From positions 1 through 15,237 of the forward strand of contig JAQGJZ010000543.1 in the NCBI GenBank assembly GCA_028290385.1: a stretch of 15,237 nt of DNA. The letters run 5' to 3'. The translations under genes and the position numbers were made by a program. Positions 6,109 to 13,132 of the stretch are shown piece by piece. The notes beneath the pieces were generated by a model. It was not told the origin of the DNA. It ran no database searches and saw only the letters and a list, made by a program, of their open reading frames with translations. Numbering within the stretch: the stretch's first letter is position 1; each line of letters begins with the position of its first letter. This stretch comes from Enterovirga sp. Lineage in GTDB: Bacteria; Pseudomonadota; Alphaproteobacteria; Rhizobiales; Beijerinckiaceae.

Positions 6109-7422
6109 TCACGCCGCCCGTGGAGCGAAGCCGATCGTCGAGCGAGCAGGGCTGACCGGGCTGGGCACCGCGCCGGCACGGGCGTGTGCGGCGAGCCAGC
6201 GCCACCGTCCCGCTTCCAGGCCCCACACCATGCCGAGCATGATGTAGACGTGGCGCCAGTGGTCGATGTCGATCTGGAACGCCTGCAGAAAGAACATCAG
6301 GAGCGCGGGAAACACGACCTGCGCCTGGCGCTGGAAGGGCGAGCGGGTGAGGCACAGCCGGAACCCGACAAACGTCGTCACGAGCACGATGCCGATAAAG
6401 GCCAGGCCGCCCGTCCAGCCGCCATTGGCGAAGCCGCCGATATAGGAATTGTGCGGCTCGAGGCCGAAGACGAGCCGGAACCTGAGCGGCCCGAACCCTT
6501 CCGGCCGCTCGAGCAGCATCGGAATGGAGCGGATCTGGTTGCCGAAGCGGCCCGTGACGCCCTCGTCGTAGCTCTGCGTGAGCTGCGCCCGGTCGGCGAA
6601 GCGCTCGCTGACGTCGTCAACGGAGAGCAGCCCGAGCACCAGCATGCTCGCAAGCGCCACGCCCACCAGCCCGAGGGCGACGATCCGGCGTCGCACCCGC
6701 AGCGGGCTGGTCCCGAAGGTCATGGCCGTCATCACGGCCGTGCCGAGCAGGAGCGCCGCCCAGGATCCGCGCGAAAACGACAGGAACACGCCGGCGAGCA
6801 GCGGAAGCAGGCAGGCGACGGCGAGGATCGGCCGGCGCTGGTCGCCCGCCATCAGGCCGCGCAGCAGGTACAGGACGGCGAGGATCAGGAACGAGCCGAG
6901 CACGTTCGGATCCTCGAAGACGCCGGCGGCCCGCCCATCCATCACGAACAGAAAGGCCGGCTCCCAGAAGTAGGACAGGATGCCGGCCGCCGCCGCGAAC
7001 ACGCAGCTCGCCAGATACGCCTTCAGGGTGAGCTCGACCCGGCGCTCCGTCTGATGGGCGAAGAACATGACGAAGAAGATGGCCGTGACCATTAGGTAGA
7101 GCGACTGAATCGTCCACAGGGTCGGGACCGGCTCGGCGAAATAGGGCACCAGCGCGACGACGAGCGAGAGTTTGTAGACGAGAAGCAGCGCCACGAACGG
7201 CACCGACGAGCGGTGCAGCCGGACCCCGAGCACGAACCACACGAGCATCGCCGGGATCGCGGCGAAGTCGTAGGGCGAAGGGCGCAGAAACGTGAAGCAG
7301 GTGAAGAAGATGAACAGCGTGAACAGCAGATAGGCGGCGCCCTCGACCAGCGGGCGCGCCGGAAGGGCCGCGATCCCGTGCGGACCGTGCACCAGCGGGC
7401 CGCGGGAAAGGTCGGCGGCCAT
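6109..7422 (-). CDS. O-antigen polymerase/ligase-like membrane protein (Wzy/WaaL family)
   Basis: A 437-residue polytopic membrane protein with roughly 10-12 hydrophobic segments starting near residue 29. FEDPNVLG (169-176), FLSFSRGSW (213-221, the conserved SRG motif) and PHNSYIGGFANGGW (323-336) with a long periplasmic loop before it are typical of the O-antigen ligase domain (Wzy_C) family. In exopolysaccharide loci these proteins polymerise lipid-linked repeat units at the periplasmic face. ATG 7422 shares its A with the TGA stop of the phosphotransferase gene upstream (TGATG), which indicates translational coupling. The same frame stays open far upstream, but that part overlaps the phosphotransferase in another frame and is not membrane-like. 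Polymerase is likelier than ligase because no lipid A core genes are near. Confidence 0.88.
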   Translation of the reverse strand: MAADLSRGPLVHGPHGIAALPARPLVEGAAYLLFTLFIFFTCFTFLRPSPYDFAAIPAMLVWFVLGVRLHRSSVPFVALLLVYKLSLVVALVPYFAEPVPTLWTIQSLYLMVTAIFFVMFFAHQTERRVELTLKAYLASCVFAAAAGILSYFWEPAFLFVMDGRAAGVFEDPNVLGSFLILAVLYLLRGLMAGDQRRPILAVACLLPLLAGVFLSFSRGSWAALLLGTAVMTAMTFGTSPLRVRRRIVALGLVGVALASMLVLGLLSVDDVSERFADRAQLTQSYDEGVTGRFGNQIRSIPMLLERPEGFGPLRFRLVFGLEPHNSYIGGFANGGWTGGLAFIGIVLVTTFVGFRLCLTRSPFQRQAQVVFPALLMFFLQAFQIDIDHWRHVYIMLGMVWGLEAGRWRWLAAHARAGAVPSPVSPARSTIGFAPRAA

Positions 7423-8939
7423 CAGTACGCGTTCTCGGTCTTGAGCAGGGAGAACGGCGTCGCGGCCAGGATGTAGAGGTCGAGGAACACCGACCAGTTC
7501 TCGATGTAGTAGAGGTCGTGCTCGACGCGGCGCTGGATCTTCTCGGGCGTGTCGGTTTCGCCGCGCCAGCCGTTGATCTGCGCCCAGCCGGTGATGCCGG
7601 GCCGCACCTTGTGGCGGGCGAAATAGCCGTCCACGACCTGGTCGTAGAGGCGGTTCTGGGCATTGGCCTGCACCGCGTGCGGGCGCGGCCCGACGAGCGA
7701 CATGTTGCCCTTGAACACGACGTTGAAGAGCTGCGGCAGCTCGTCGATCGAGGTCTTGCGCAGGATCCGGCCGATCCGGGTGACGCGCGGGTCGTTCTTG
7801 GTGACGAGGCGCGACGCCGTCGCGTCCGTCTTCTCGACATACATCGTGCGGAACTTGAAGACCTCGATCAGCTCGTTGTTGAAGCCGTAGCGCTTCTGCC
7901 GAAACAGGATCGGGCCGGGGGAATCGAGGCGCACCGCCACCGCCGCGCCGATGAGCAGCGGCAGGGCCAGAAGCAGGATCAGGGTCCCGACCACCCGGTC
8001 GAAGGCGGATTTCAGGATCAGGTCCCAGTCCGCGATCGGACGGTCGAACACGTCGAGCACCGGAACGGAGCCGATATAGGAGTAGCTGCGCGGCCGCAGC
8101 CGCAGCTTGCTCGCATGCGCCGACAGTCGGATGTCGATGGGCAGCACCCAGAGCTTCCCGAGCATGTGCAGCAGCCGGTTCTCGGCCGAGATCGGCAGCG
8201 TGAAGATGACCAGGTCGAGCGGGCTCTGGCGCGCGTAGTCGACGAGATCCGACACGGTGCCCAGCTTCCTGTAGCCGCCGACGATGGGCGGCGAGCGAGC
8301 GTCGTCGCGGTCGTCGAACACGCCCACGATGCTGATCCCAATCTCCGGCTGGGCTTGGAGCGCGCGGATGATCTCGTTCGCCGGCTCGCCGCCGCCGACG
8401 ATCGCGGTTCGCCGCTCGAAGCTGCCCGCCGCCGTCATCCGGCGCACCACCAGGGCGAGAACGACCCGTTCGAGCAGAAGGATGCCGAGCCCAGCCAGGT
8501 ACCAGCTCGCCAGCCACACGCGGGACAGCGCCTCGCCGGTCTTGGTGAAGAACACGAGCGCGATCACGCACAGAAAGACGAACGACCACGCCCCGGCGAG
8601 CCTCAGCCCGGTCTGCATGAGCGAGCGCAGCGCCGTGACCGCGTAAGCCCCGACCGCCTGGAAGGAGATCGCGGCCAGCGCCGTGATGACCAGCAGCGCG
8701 CCGAGATAGGGCCAGGTGAGCGAGACATGCCCGCGCAGATAGGCGGCGTGGACGGCTATTCCGGTCGCCGCCACGAGGCCGATCTCGCTGGCACGGACGA
8801 TGCCGGCGAGCACCAGCGGCGAGACGCGGCGCTCCGCCGCCACCCGGATGGGGGCGGGCTGGGAATCCTGCCCCTGGGCTCCGCCGCGGGCGTCCGCGGC
8901 CGAGGCGGCGCTGAGGAGATCACGAACTTGCAGGCCCAT
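7422..8939 (-). CDS. Polyprenyl-phosphate sugar phosphotransferase (undecaprenyl-phosphate glucose phosphotransferase type)
   Basis: A 505-residue initiating transferase of the WcaJ/ExoY/HfsE class. It moves sugar-1-phosphate from a UDP-sugar to undecaprenyl phosphate at the inner membrane, the first step of the repeat unit. Four N-terminal membrane helices (about 41-165) are followed by a CoA-binding-like Rossmann domain ([15 protein letters not shown], 177-190), a further membrane segment (about 315-337) and the C-terminal bacterial sugar transferase domain: RQKRYG, KFRTM (362-366), DELPQLFN with the catalytic D399-E400 pair, MSLVGPRP (413-420) and RPGITGWAQ (446-454). The whole fold is complete. 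Which sugar is transferred cannot be read from the sequence; glucose is the usual case. It lies 113 bases downstream of the GT4 gene and is coupled to the polymerase gene at its 3' end. Confidence 0.95.
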   Translation of the reverse strand: MGLQVRDLLSAASAADARGGAQGQDSQPAPIRVAAERRVSPLVLAGIVRASEIGLVAATGIAVHAAYLRGHVSLTWPYLGALLVITALAAISFQAVGAYAVTALRSLMQTGLRLAGAWSFVFLCVIALVFFTKTGEALSRVWLASWYLAGLGILLLERVVLALVVRRMTAAGSFERRTAIVGGGEPANEIIRALQAQPEIGISIVGVFDDRDDARSPPIVGGYRKLGTVSDLVDYARQSPLDLVIFTLPISAENRLLHMLGKLWVLPIDIRLSAHASKLRLRPRSYSYIGSVPVLDVFDRPIADWDLILKSAFDRVVGTLILLLALPLLIGAAVAVRLDSPGPILFRQKRYGFNNELIEVFKFRTMYVEKTDATASRLVTKNDPRVTRIGRILRKTSIDELPQLFNVVFKGNMSLVGPRPHAVQANAQNRLYDQVVDGYFARHKVRPGITGWAQINGWRGETDTPEKIQRRVEHDLYYIENWSVFLDLYILAATPFSLLKTENAY

Positions 8940-8998
8940 GAAGTCAGTCCCGACCGAGGCCTCGAGGTCTAAGGCGCTAGCGGGAGACTGTACCGGGC

Positions 8999-9016
8999 GA
9001 GCCTTTCAGAAGGCTC
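8999..9016 (-). terminator. Stem-loop between the GT4 and phosphotransferase genes
   Basis: GAGCCTT and AAGGCTC form a 7-bp stem with a 4-base loop, 37 bases past the GT4 stop. No T-run follows. It might lower readthrough, mark an mRNA processing site, or mean nothing; the downstream gene may also have its own promoter in this 113-base gap. Confidence 0.3.
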
Positions 9017-9052
9017 AACGCGATGCACGAGATGTCGGGGTAGCGTGGGCGC

Positions 9053-10195
9053 TCAGGTGAGACCGCGCCGGGCGCGCGCCTCGGCATAGCCGTCCAGTAC
9101 GCCGTCGACCATGCGTTCGATGCGGAAGCCGGACCGGACAAAGGCGGCGAGTTCCGCAGCCTTGGCCCGCAGCCTGTCCTCCGGCTCGCGCAGGGAGGCC
9201 AGGATCTTCGCCGCGAGCCCGGCCGGGTCGCCGGGCGCGATGAGCTCGCCCGAATGCGGGCCGAAGATCTCGCCGATGCCGCCCACATTGGTGCAGATCA
9301 GCGGCTGCGCGGCGGCGGCGGCCTCGAGCACCACGTAGGGCAGCGATTCCGCCTTGGACGGGACCACCATGATCCGCCCGCGCGAGAGCGCGCCACGGAT
9401 GTTCTGCGGCGGCACGAAGGCGATCGAATCCCACACGCCGGCCTCCTGCGCCCGCGATTTGAGATCGCCCTCGCTCGGCCCGGCTCCGACCGCGAGGAGG
9501 GTCAACCGCATGCCGTGCTCGCGCCGGATGATGGCCAGCGCGTCGATCAGCGTGTCGACGCCCTTCGCGATCCTGAACTCGCCGATATAAACGAGGTCGA
9601 ACGGGTCGGCCCCGCGCTCGATCGGCGCGAACTCCGCCTCGGCGATGCCGTTATGGACGACCCGCACGAGCTTGTCGGTCTCGCCGACGAACGCCTCGAA
9701 ACGGCCCTTCACGTAGGCGCTTTCGAACAGAAACACGTCGGTGCGCCGCGTCAGGACCTTCTCGGCGGTCATGTAGATCGCGTGCGAGGTCGTGCCCGGG
9801 TTGTAGTTGAAGCTGCCGCCATGCGGCGTGTAGGCCCGCACCGTCTTCGTGCCGAGGCCCGGCGCCGTCACCATCCGGGCATAGGCGCCGCCCTTGGAGC
9901 CGTGCCCGTGCAGCACGTCCGGCCGGAGCGAGCGGACGTGGTTGGTCAGACGGAGAAGGGCGAGCGCATCCATGGGATGCGGCAGCCGCCACATCGGCAT
10001 GCGGGTGATCCCGAGCCGGAGATGCGGGCGGAGCGCCTCGAGAGCCTGGGCGGCACGGGAGCCGCCCGTGGAGGCGTCGCAGAAGATGCCGACGTCGTGC
10101 CCACGTTCGGACTGGCCCTTGGCGACGTCGACGACGTGACGGAACAGCCCGCCGACGGGCGCGCGGAAGACGTGCAGGATGCGCATCTTCGGCAC
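9053..10195 (-). CDS. Glycosyltransferase family 4 (GT-B fold)
   Basis: About 380 residues. The N-terminal half begins MRILHVFRAPVGGLFRHV, a common start of GT4 enzymes in exopolysaccharide loci, with LHGHGSKGG and TPHGG further on. The C-terminal half has VYIGEFRIAKGVDTLI, the nucleotide-sugar loop and the retaining E-x7-E motif (E283/E291 in AESLPYVVLEA). It should add one sugar to the lipid-linked repeat unit on the cytoplasmic side; donor and linkage are unknown. For the start I prefer GTG 10195 because GGAGGG (10210-10205) lies nine bases ahead. ATG 10186, three codons later, is 18 bases from that site and is the alternative. The gene begins 26 bases after the stop of the export lipoprotein gene, so the two are very likely cotranscribed. 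Confidence 0.92.
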   Translation of the reverse strand: MPKMRILHVFRAPVGGLFRHVVDVAKGQSERGHDVGIFCDASTGGSRAAQALEALRPHLRLGITRMPMWRLPHPMDALALLRLTNHVRSLRPDVLHGHGSKGGAYARMVTAPGLGTKTVRAYTPHGGSFNYNPGTTSHAIYMTAEKVLTRRTDVFLFESAYVKGRFEAFVGETDKLVRVVHNGIAEAEFAPIERGADPFDLVYIGEFRIAKGVDTLIDALAIIRREHGMRLTLLAVGAGPSEGDLKSRAQEAGVWDSIAFVPPQNIRGALSRGRIMVVPSKAESLPYVVLEAAAAAQPLICTNVGGIGEIFGPHSGELIAPGDPAGLAAKILASLREPEDRLRAKAAELAAFVRSGFRIERMVDGVLDGYAEARARRGLT

Positions 10196-10221
10196 GGTCC
10201 GCGACCCTCCGGCTGCCGAGC

Positions 10222-10785
10222 TCAGAACCAGCGCTCCTTGATCACGACCGTGTCGCCGGGGCGCACCGGATAGGTGATCGGAACCTCTGCCGTCTGGAGC
10301 CCGCGGATCGTGCGGCGCGTGACCTCGGCATAGCGCCGCTGGGCCCGTGGCGTGAAGCCGCCCGCGATGGCGACCGCTGTCTGCACCGTCATGCCGTTGA
10401 CGAACGGGAACTGGCCCGAGGTCGTGACCTCGCCGAGAATGAAGAAGGGCCGGTAGGTATCGACCTCCACCGTGACCTTCGGCTCGCGGATGTAGCCGCC
10501 CTTGAGCTTTGTCTCGATCGCCGCGCTGGCAGCCGCCGTGCTCAGGCCGCCGACCTGCACGGCCCCGACGAGCGGCATGGTGATGCGGCCAGACGCATCC
10601 ACCTGATAGATGTTCGACAGCGAATCCTGCCCGAAGACGATGACCCGCAGTTTGTCGCCCGTCGCAAGCACGTAGCCCTCGCCGCTGGGGCGCGCGGCCA
10701 CGATGCTGCCCGTCGTGTGCGGCTGAAGGCACCCGGCGAGCGGAAGAGCGGAGGCAAGGACGAGAAGGGCTTTGCGCCTGTTCAT
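10222..10785 (-). CDS. Polysaccharide biosynthesis/export lipoprotein (Wza-like, short form)
   Basis: A 187-residue protein. Residues 1-19 form a lipoprotein signal ending LAGC (C19), with MNRRK as the basic n-region. Residues 36-110 are the polysaccharide export domain (YVLATGDKLRVIVFGQDSL, VDASGRITMPLVGAVQVGG), followed by one SLBB domain (FILGEVTTSGQFPFVNGMTV, AGGFT) to about 150 and a C-terminal strand ending VVIKERWF. E. coli Wza is nearly twice as long, with more SLBB repeats and an outer-membrane helix; this short form lacks the C-terminal membrane helix. It should form the periplasmic part of the export channel. The frame is open to 10875, but only the start at ATG 10785 gives a proper signal peptide. 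First gene of the minus-strand polysaccharide operon; divergent from the co-polymerase. Confidence 0.92.
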   Translation of the reverse strand: MNRRKALLVLASALPLAGCLQPHTTGSIVAARPSGEGYVLATGDKLRVIVFGQDSLSNIYQVDASGRITMPLVGAVQVGGLSTAAASAAIETKLKGGYIREPKVTVEVDTYRPFFILGEVTTSGQFPFVNGMTVQTAVAIAGGFTPRAQRRYAEVTRRTIRGLQTAEVPITYPVRPGDTVVIKERWF

Positions 10786-10827
10786 GCGGCACCAAGAACA
10801 ATGGTCTAGCTGCGTCGTACGGGGCGC

Positions 10828-10835
10828 ATGGTTAA
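10828..10835 (-). promoter_or_regulatory. TTAACCAT, CtrA half-site-like
   Basis: On the minus strand the sequence reads GTTAACCATGCG. TTAACCAT is the half-site form reported for the alphaproteobacterial cell-cycle regulator CtrA. It lies about 42 bases before the ATG of the Wza-like gene. A single 8-base match is weak evidence by itself. Confidence 0.3.
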
Positions 10836-10853
10836 CAGGGAGTTCTCGCGGTT

Positions 10854-10867
10854 CCGATCGCGATCGG
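10854..10867. promoter_or_regulatory. Perfect 14-bp palindrome in the wza/wzc spacer
   Basis: CCGATCGCGATCGG is its own reverse complement. It lies in the middle of the divergent promoter region, 68 bases from the Wza-like start and 114 from the Wzz/Wzc-like start. It could bind a dimeric regulator; no known regulator is matched by eye. Confidence 0.4.
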
Positions 10868-10871
10868 CGCA

Positions 10872-10912
10872 GCAATGCCGGGCCTAAACTCGCAATGCTG
10901 CCGGCTTAACTC
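10872..10912. repeat. Tandem imperfect ~20-bp direct repeat
   Basis: Unit one (10872-10891) and unit two (10892-10912) both begin GCAATGC, have a C/G-rich middle and end with CTAAACTC or CTTAACTC, then CGC or GCT. The units abut and are 20 and 21 bases long, about two helical turns, so a regulator could bind both on the same DNA face. Confidence 0.5.
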
Positions 10913-10921
10913 GCTCTCAAC
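10906..10921 (+). promoter_or_regulatory. Near-match to a CtrA box
   Basis: TTAA (10906-10909), seven bases, then TCAAC (10917-10921) match the consensus TTAA-N7-TTAAC with one change. It overlaps the second unit of the direct repeat and lies about 60 bases before the Wzz/Wzc-like ATG, a fair place for an activator site near -35. Confidence 0.35.
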
Positions 10922-10941
10922 CTTAATCAGGTGTGATCCGC

Positions 10942-10970
10942 CCCGATTCCGCGTGTCATGCGTGATCGGG
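10942..10970 (+). promoter_or_regulatory. Inverted repeat overlapping the ribosome binding site of the co-polymerase gene
   Basis: CCCGAT (10942-10947) pairs with ATCGGG (10965-10970), and inner CGC/GCG (10950-10952, 10960-10962) may extend the fold. The only Shine-Dalgarno candidate, GGGA (10968-10971), lies mostly in the right arm, 10 bases before ATG 10982, so folding would hide it. Confidence 0.3.
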
Positions 10971-10981
10971 AATAGATTCGA

Positions 10982-13129
10982 ATGGCCGAGACCTACGCCG
11001 CTCCTCTGGCGCCGCCGATGCCCGGCGAGGCGACCATCGCCGATCTGCTGAGGTCGATGCGGACGCATTGGCGCTACATCGTCATCCCGACAGTGCTGGT
11101 GTTCATCGCGGCCATTGTTTTCGTGAACGCCGTGTCGCCCCGCTACACGGGCGAGGCGAAGCTCATCCTGCAGACGGCGGAAAGCTATTACACTCGCCCC
11201 GGCCAGGATCGCGGCGGCGACCAGATCCCGCTGATCGACGAACAGGCGGTCGCCAGCCAGGTGCAGGTCGTGATGTCGCGCGATATCGCGCGGGAAGCGA
11301 TCCGGCGGCTGGAGCTCGTCGGCAACCCCGAATTCGATCCGGGCGTGAGCGAGGTCGGCGCACTCCGGCGCATCATGATGATGCTCGGGGCGGCCAAGGA
11401 CCCGAAGGTCCGTGCGCCGGAAGATCGCGTGCTCGAGAAGTATTACGACGCTCTTCTCGTGTATCCGGTCGGCAAGTCGCGCATCGTGTCGATCGAGTTC
11501 CGGTCGAAGGACGCGGATCTCTCGGCGCGGGCGGCCAACACCATCGCCGAGATCTACCTGACGCAGCAGGAGGGCGCGAAGAAGGATCTCGCCCGCTCCG
11601 CCTCCAACTGGCTCGGCTCCAGCATCGATGCGCTGCGCACGCGCGTTGCCGAGGCGGAGGCCAAGGTCGAGGTGTTCCGCGCCCGCACCGGCCTTCTCAC
11701 GGGCACCGGCACCAACACGCTCTCGGCCCAGCAGCTGTCCGAGCTTTCCGCGCAGCTGTCGCAGGCACGCACCGCCCAGAGCGACGCCCAGGCAAAGGCG
11801 CAGCTGATCCGCGAGCTGATTGGCCAGGGGCGCGCGTTCGAGATCCCGGACGTCGCCAACAACGAGCTGATCCGGCGGCTGGTCGAGCAGCGCATCAACC
11901 TGCGCGCCCAGCTCGCGCTCGAGCTGCGCACGCTGATGCCGCAGCATCCGCGCATCAAGGAGCTGAACGCCCAGCTCCAGGACCTCGAGGGGCAGGTTCG
12001 CGGCGCCGCCGAGCGCACCGCCCGCACGCTGGAGAACGATGCCCGGATCGCCGGCAGCCGCGTTCAGTCCGTCCGCTCGGCGATCGACGAGCAGAAGAAG
12101 GTGGTCGTCCAGGCCAACGAGGACGAGGTGCAGCTGCGCGCGCTCGAGCGCGAGGCCCGCACCCAGCGCGAGCAGCTCGAATCCTACCTGACGCGCTACC
12201 GCGAGGCGATGGCGCGCGACGCGGAGAACGCGATGCCGCCCGATGCGCGGATCGTCTCCCGCGCGGTCGTCCCGCAGGTGCCTTCGTTCCCCAAGAAGCT
12301 GCCGATCATCGCCATCACGACCTTCGCGATGCTGATGCTGTCGGCCGGCGCCGTCGTTGCCCGCGAGCTCCTCGGCGCGAGCGCGCCGCGCCCGGTGGCG
12401 CCGGTGTTCGCCCCGGCCTATGGCCCTGTTCCGGCGGAGGCCGCGGGTGTCGCACGGGGGCCCGGCACCATGCTCGCGCCCGGTGCGGCGTGGCCGCAGG
12501 CTGCGAGCGGTCCGGCCGAGATCATCGCCCCGGCGGCGCTGGGCCCGGACCCGCGCTACGATTTCCGCAACCTGATCGAGCGGCTGGAGGGGATCGCGGT
12601 CGACGATCGCGCCCGGCGCCTGCTCGTGGTCGGCGTGGACCGGGGGCCGGAAGCCGCCGATGTCGGCCGTGGCCTCGCGCTGTCGCTGGCGATGCTCGGG
12701 CGTGCCATCCTGGTCGACATCGATCCGGACGAGACCCGGTCGGACGAGAAGGGCTTCACGGACCTCGTCGCAGGCGAGATCTCGTTCGCGGAGGTCATCG
12801 GCCGCGAGCCCGGATCGCGCCTGCACCGCATCGGTGCGGGTTCCTCGACCCACCAGACGCTCACGGCCGAGCCGGAGGCGCTCGATGTCACGCTGTCCGC
12901 CCTCGACAAGACCTATGACTGGGTCGTGTGCGTGTTCCGCGCCAACGTCCGCACGGACCTGACCCGGCTGTTCGCCCCGCGCATGGATGCGGTCGTGATC
13001 GCCTCGAATCTCGAGCCGGCCAGCCAGGATCTCGTGCGCACCTACGAGGACGCGCAGGAGGCCGGCGCGAAGGACGTGATGGTGGCGCGCGAGCAGGCCG
13101 CGCCCGAGTTCGGCAGCGAGGCGGCCTGA
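10982..13129 (+). CDS. Polysaccharide co-polymerase (Wzz/Wzc, ExoP-like) with degenerate tyrosine-kinase domain
   Basis: 715 residues. Residues 17-60 form the Wzz start with membrane helix 1 (about 32-51, YIVIPTVLVFIAAIVFV). A periplasmic part follows, with a long coiled coil rich in Ala/Gln/Arg/Glu (about 195-420), then the proline motif PQVPSFPKKLP and helix 2 (442-461). After a Pro/Ala-rich linker (465-525) comes a Rossmann-like module aligned with BY-kinases: RRLLVVGVDRGPEAADVGRG (545-564) where Walker A should be, ILVDIDPDE (576-584, Walker A'), and YDWVVCVF (645-652) where Walker B should be. The P-loop GKS/T is missing, the Walker B Asp is missing, and there is no C-terminal Tyr cluster. 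It should control chain length and export together with the Wza-like protein. The start ATG 10982 has only a weak ribosome site; the family start fits. Confidence 0.92.
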   Translation: MAETYAAPLAPPMPGEATIADLLRSMRTHWRYIVIPTVLVFIAAIVFVNAVSPRYTGEAKLILQTAESYYTRPGQDRGGDQIPLIDEQAVASQVQVVMSRDIAREAIRRLELVGNPEFDPGVSEVGALRRIMMMLGAAKDPKVRAPEDRVLEKYYDALLVYPVGKSRIVSIEFRSKDADLSARAANTIAEIYLTQQEGAKKDLARSASNWLGSSIDALRTRVAEAEAKVEVFRARTGLLTGTGTNTLSAQQLSELSAQLSQARTAQSDAQAKAQLIRELIGQGRAFEIPDVANNELIRRLVEQRINLRAQLALELRTLMPQHPRIKELNAQLQDLEGQVRGAAERTARTLENDARIAGSRVQSVRSAIDEQKKVVVQANEDEVQLRALEREARTQREQLESYLTRYREAMARDAENAMPPDARIVSRAVVPQVPSFPKKLPIIAITTFAMLMLSAGAVVARELLGASAPRPVAPVFAPAYGPVPAEAAGVARGPGTMLAPGAAWPQAASGPAEIIAPAALGPDPRYDFRNLIERLEGIAVDDRARRLLVVGVDRGPEAADVGRGLALSLAMLGRAILVDIDPDETRSDEKGFTDLVAGEISFAEVIGREPGSRLHRIGAGSSTHQTLTAEPEALDVTLSALDKTYDWVVCVFRANVRTDLTRLFAPRMDAVVIASNLEPASQDLVRTYEDAQEAGAKDVMVAREQAAPEFGSEAA

Positions 13130-13132
13130 GCG

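Larger units (their letters stand above)
10786..10981. promoter_or_regulatory. Divergent promoter region of the exopolysaccharide locus
   Basis: 196 bases between the Wza-like gene (-) and the Wzz/Wzc-like gene (+). It is unusually rich in ordered sequence for its length: a TTAACCAT half-site, a 14-bp palindrome, a tandem imperfect repeat, a near-CtrA box and a hairpin next to the plus-strand start, each listed separately. I see no clean sigma-70 -35/-10 pair on either strand, which fits an activator-dependent promoter. Confidence 0.6.

Noticed and set aside
7423..8589. N-terminal extension of the polymerase frame
   Set aside because: It lies inside the phosphotransferase gene in another frame and is Arg/Pro/Ala-rich; ATG 7422 fits the coupled TGATG junction.
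7518..8972. 484-codon open frame on the plus strand over the phosphotransferase gene
   Set aside because: Antisense to a gene with all catalytic motifs intact; no independent start signal or domain.
10196..10801. N-terminal extension of the glycosyltransferase frame
   Set aside because: It overlaps the Wza-like gene in another frame; GTG 10195 or ATG 10186 gives a normal GT4 start.
10832..12853. 673-codon open frame on the minus strand, antisense to the co-polymerase gene
   Set aside because: His/Arg/Leu-rich with no motif; the plus frame has membrane helices, a coiled coil and recognisable family order. High GC creates such shadow frames.
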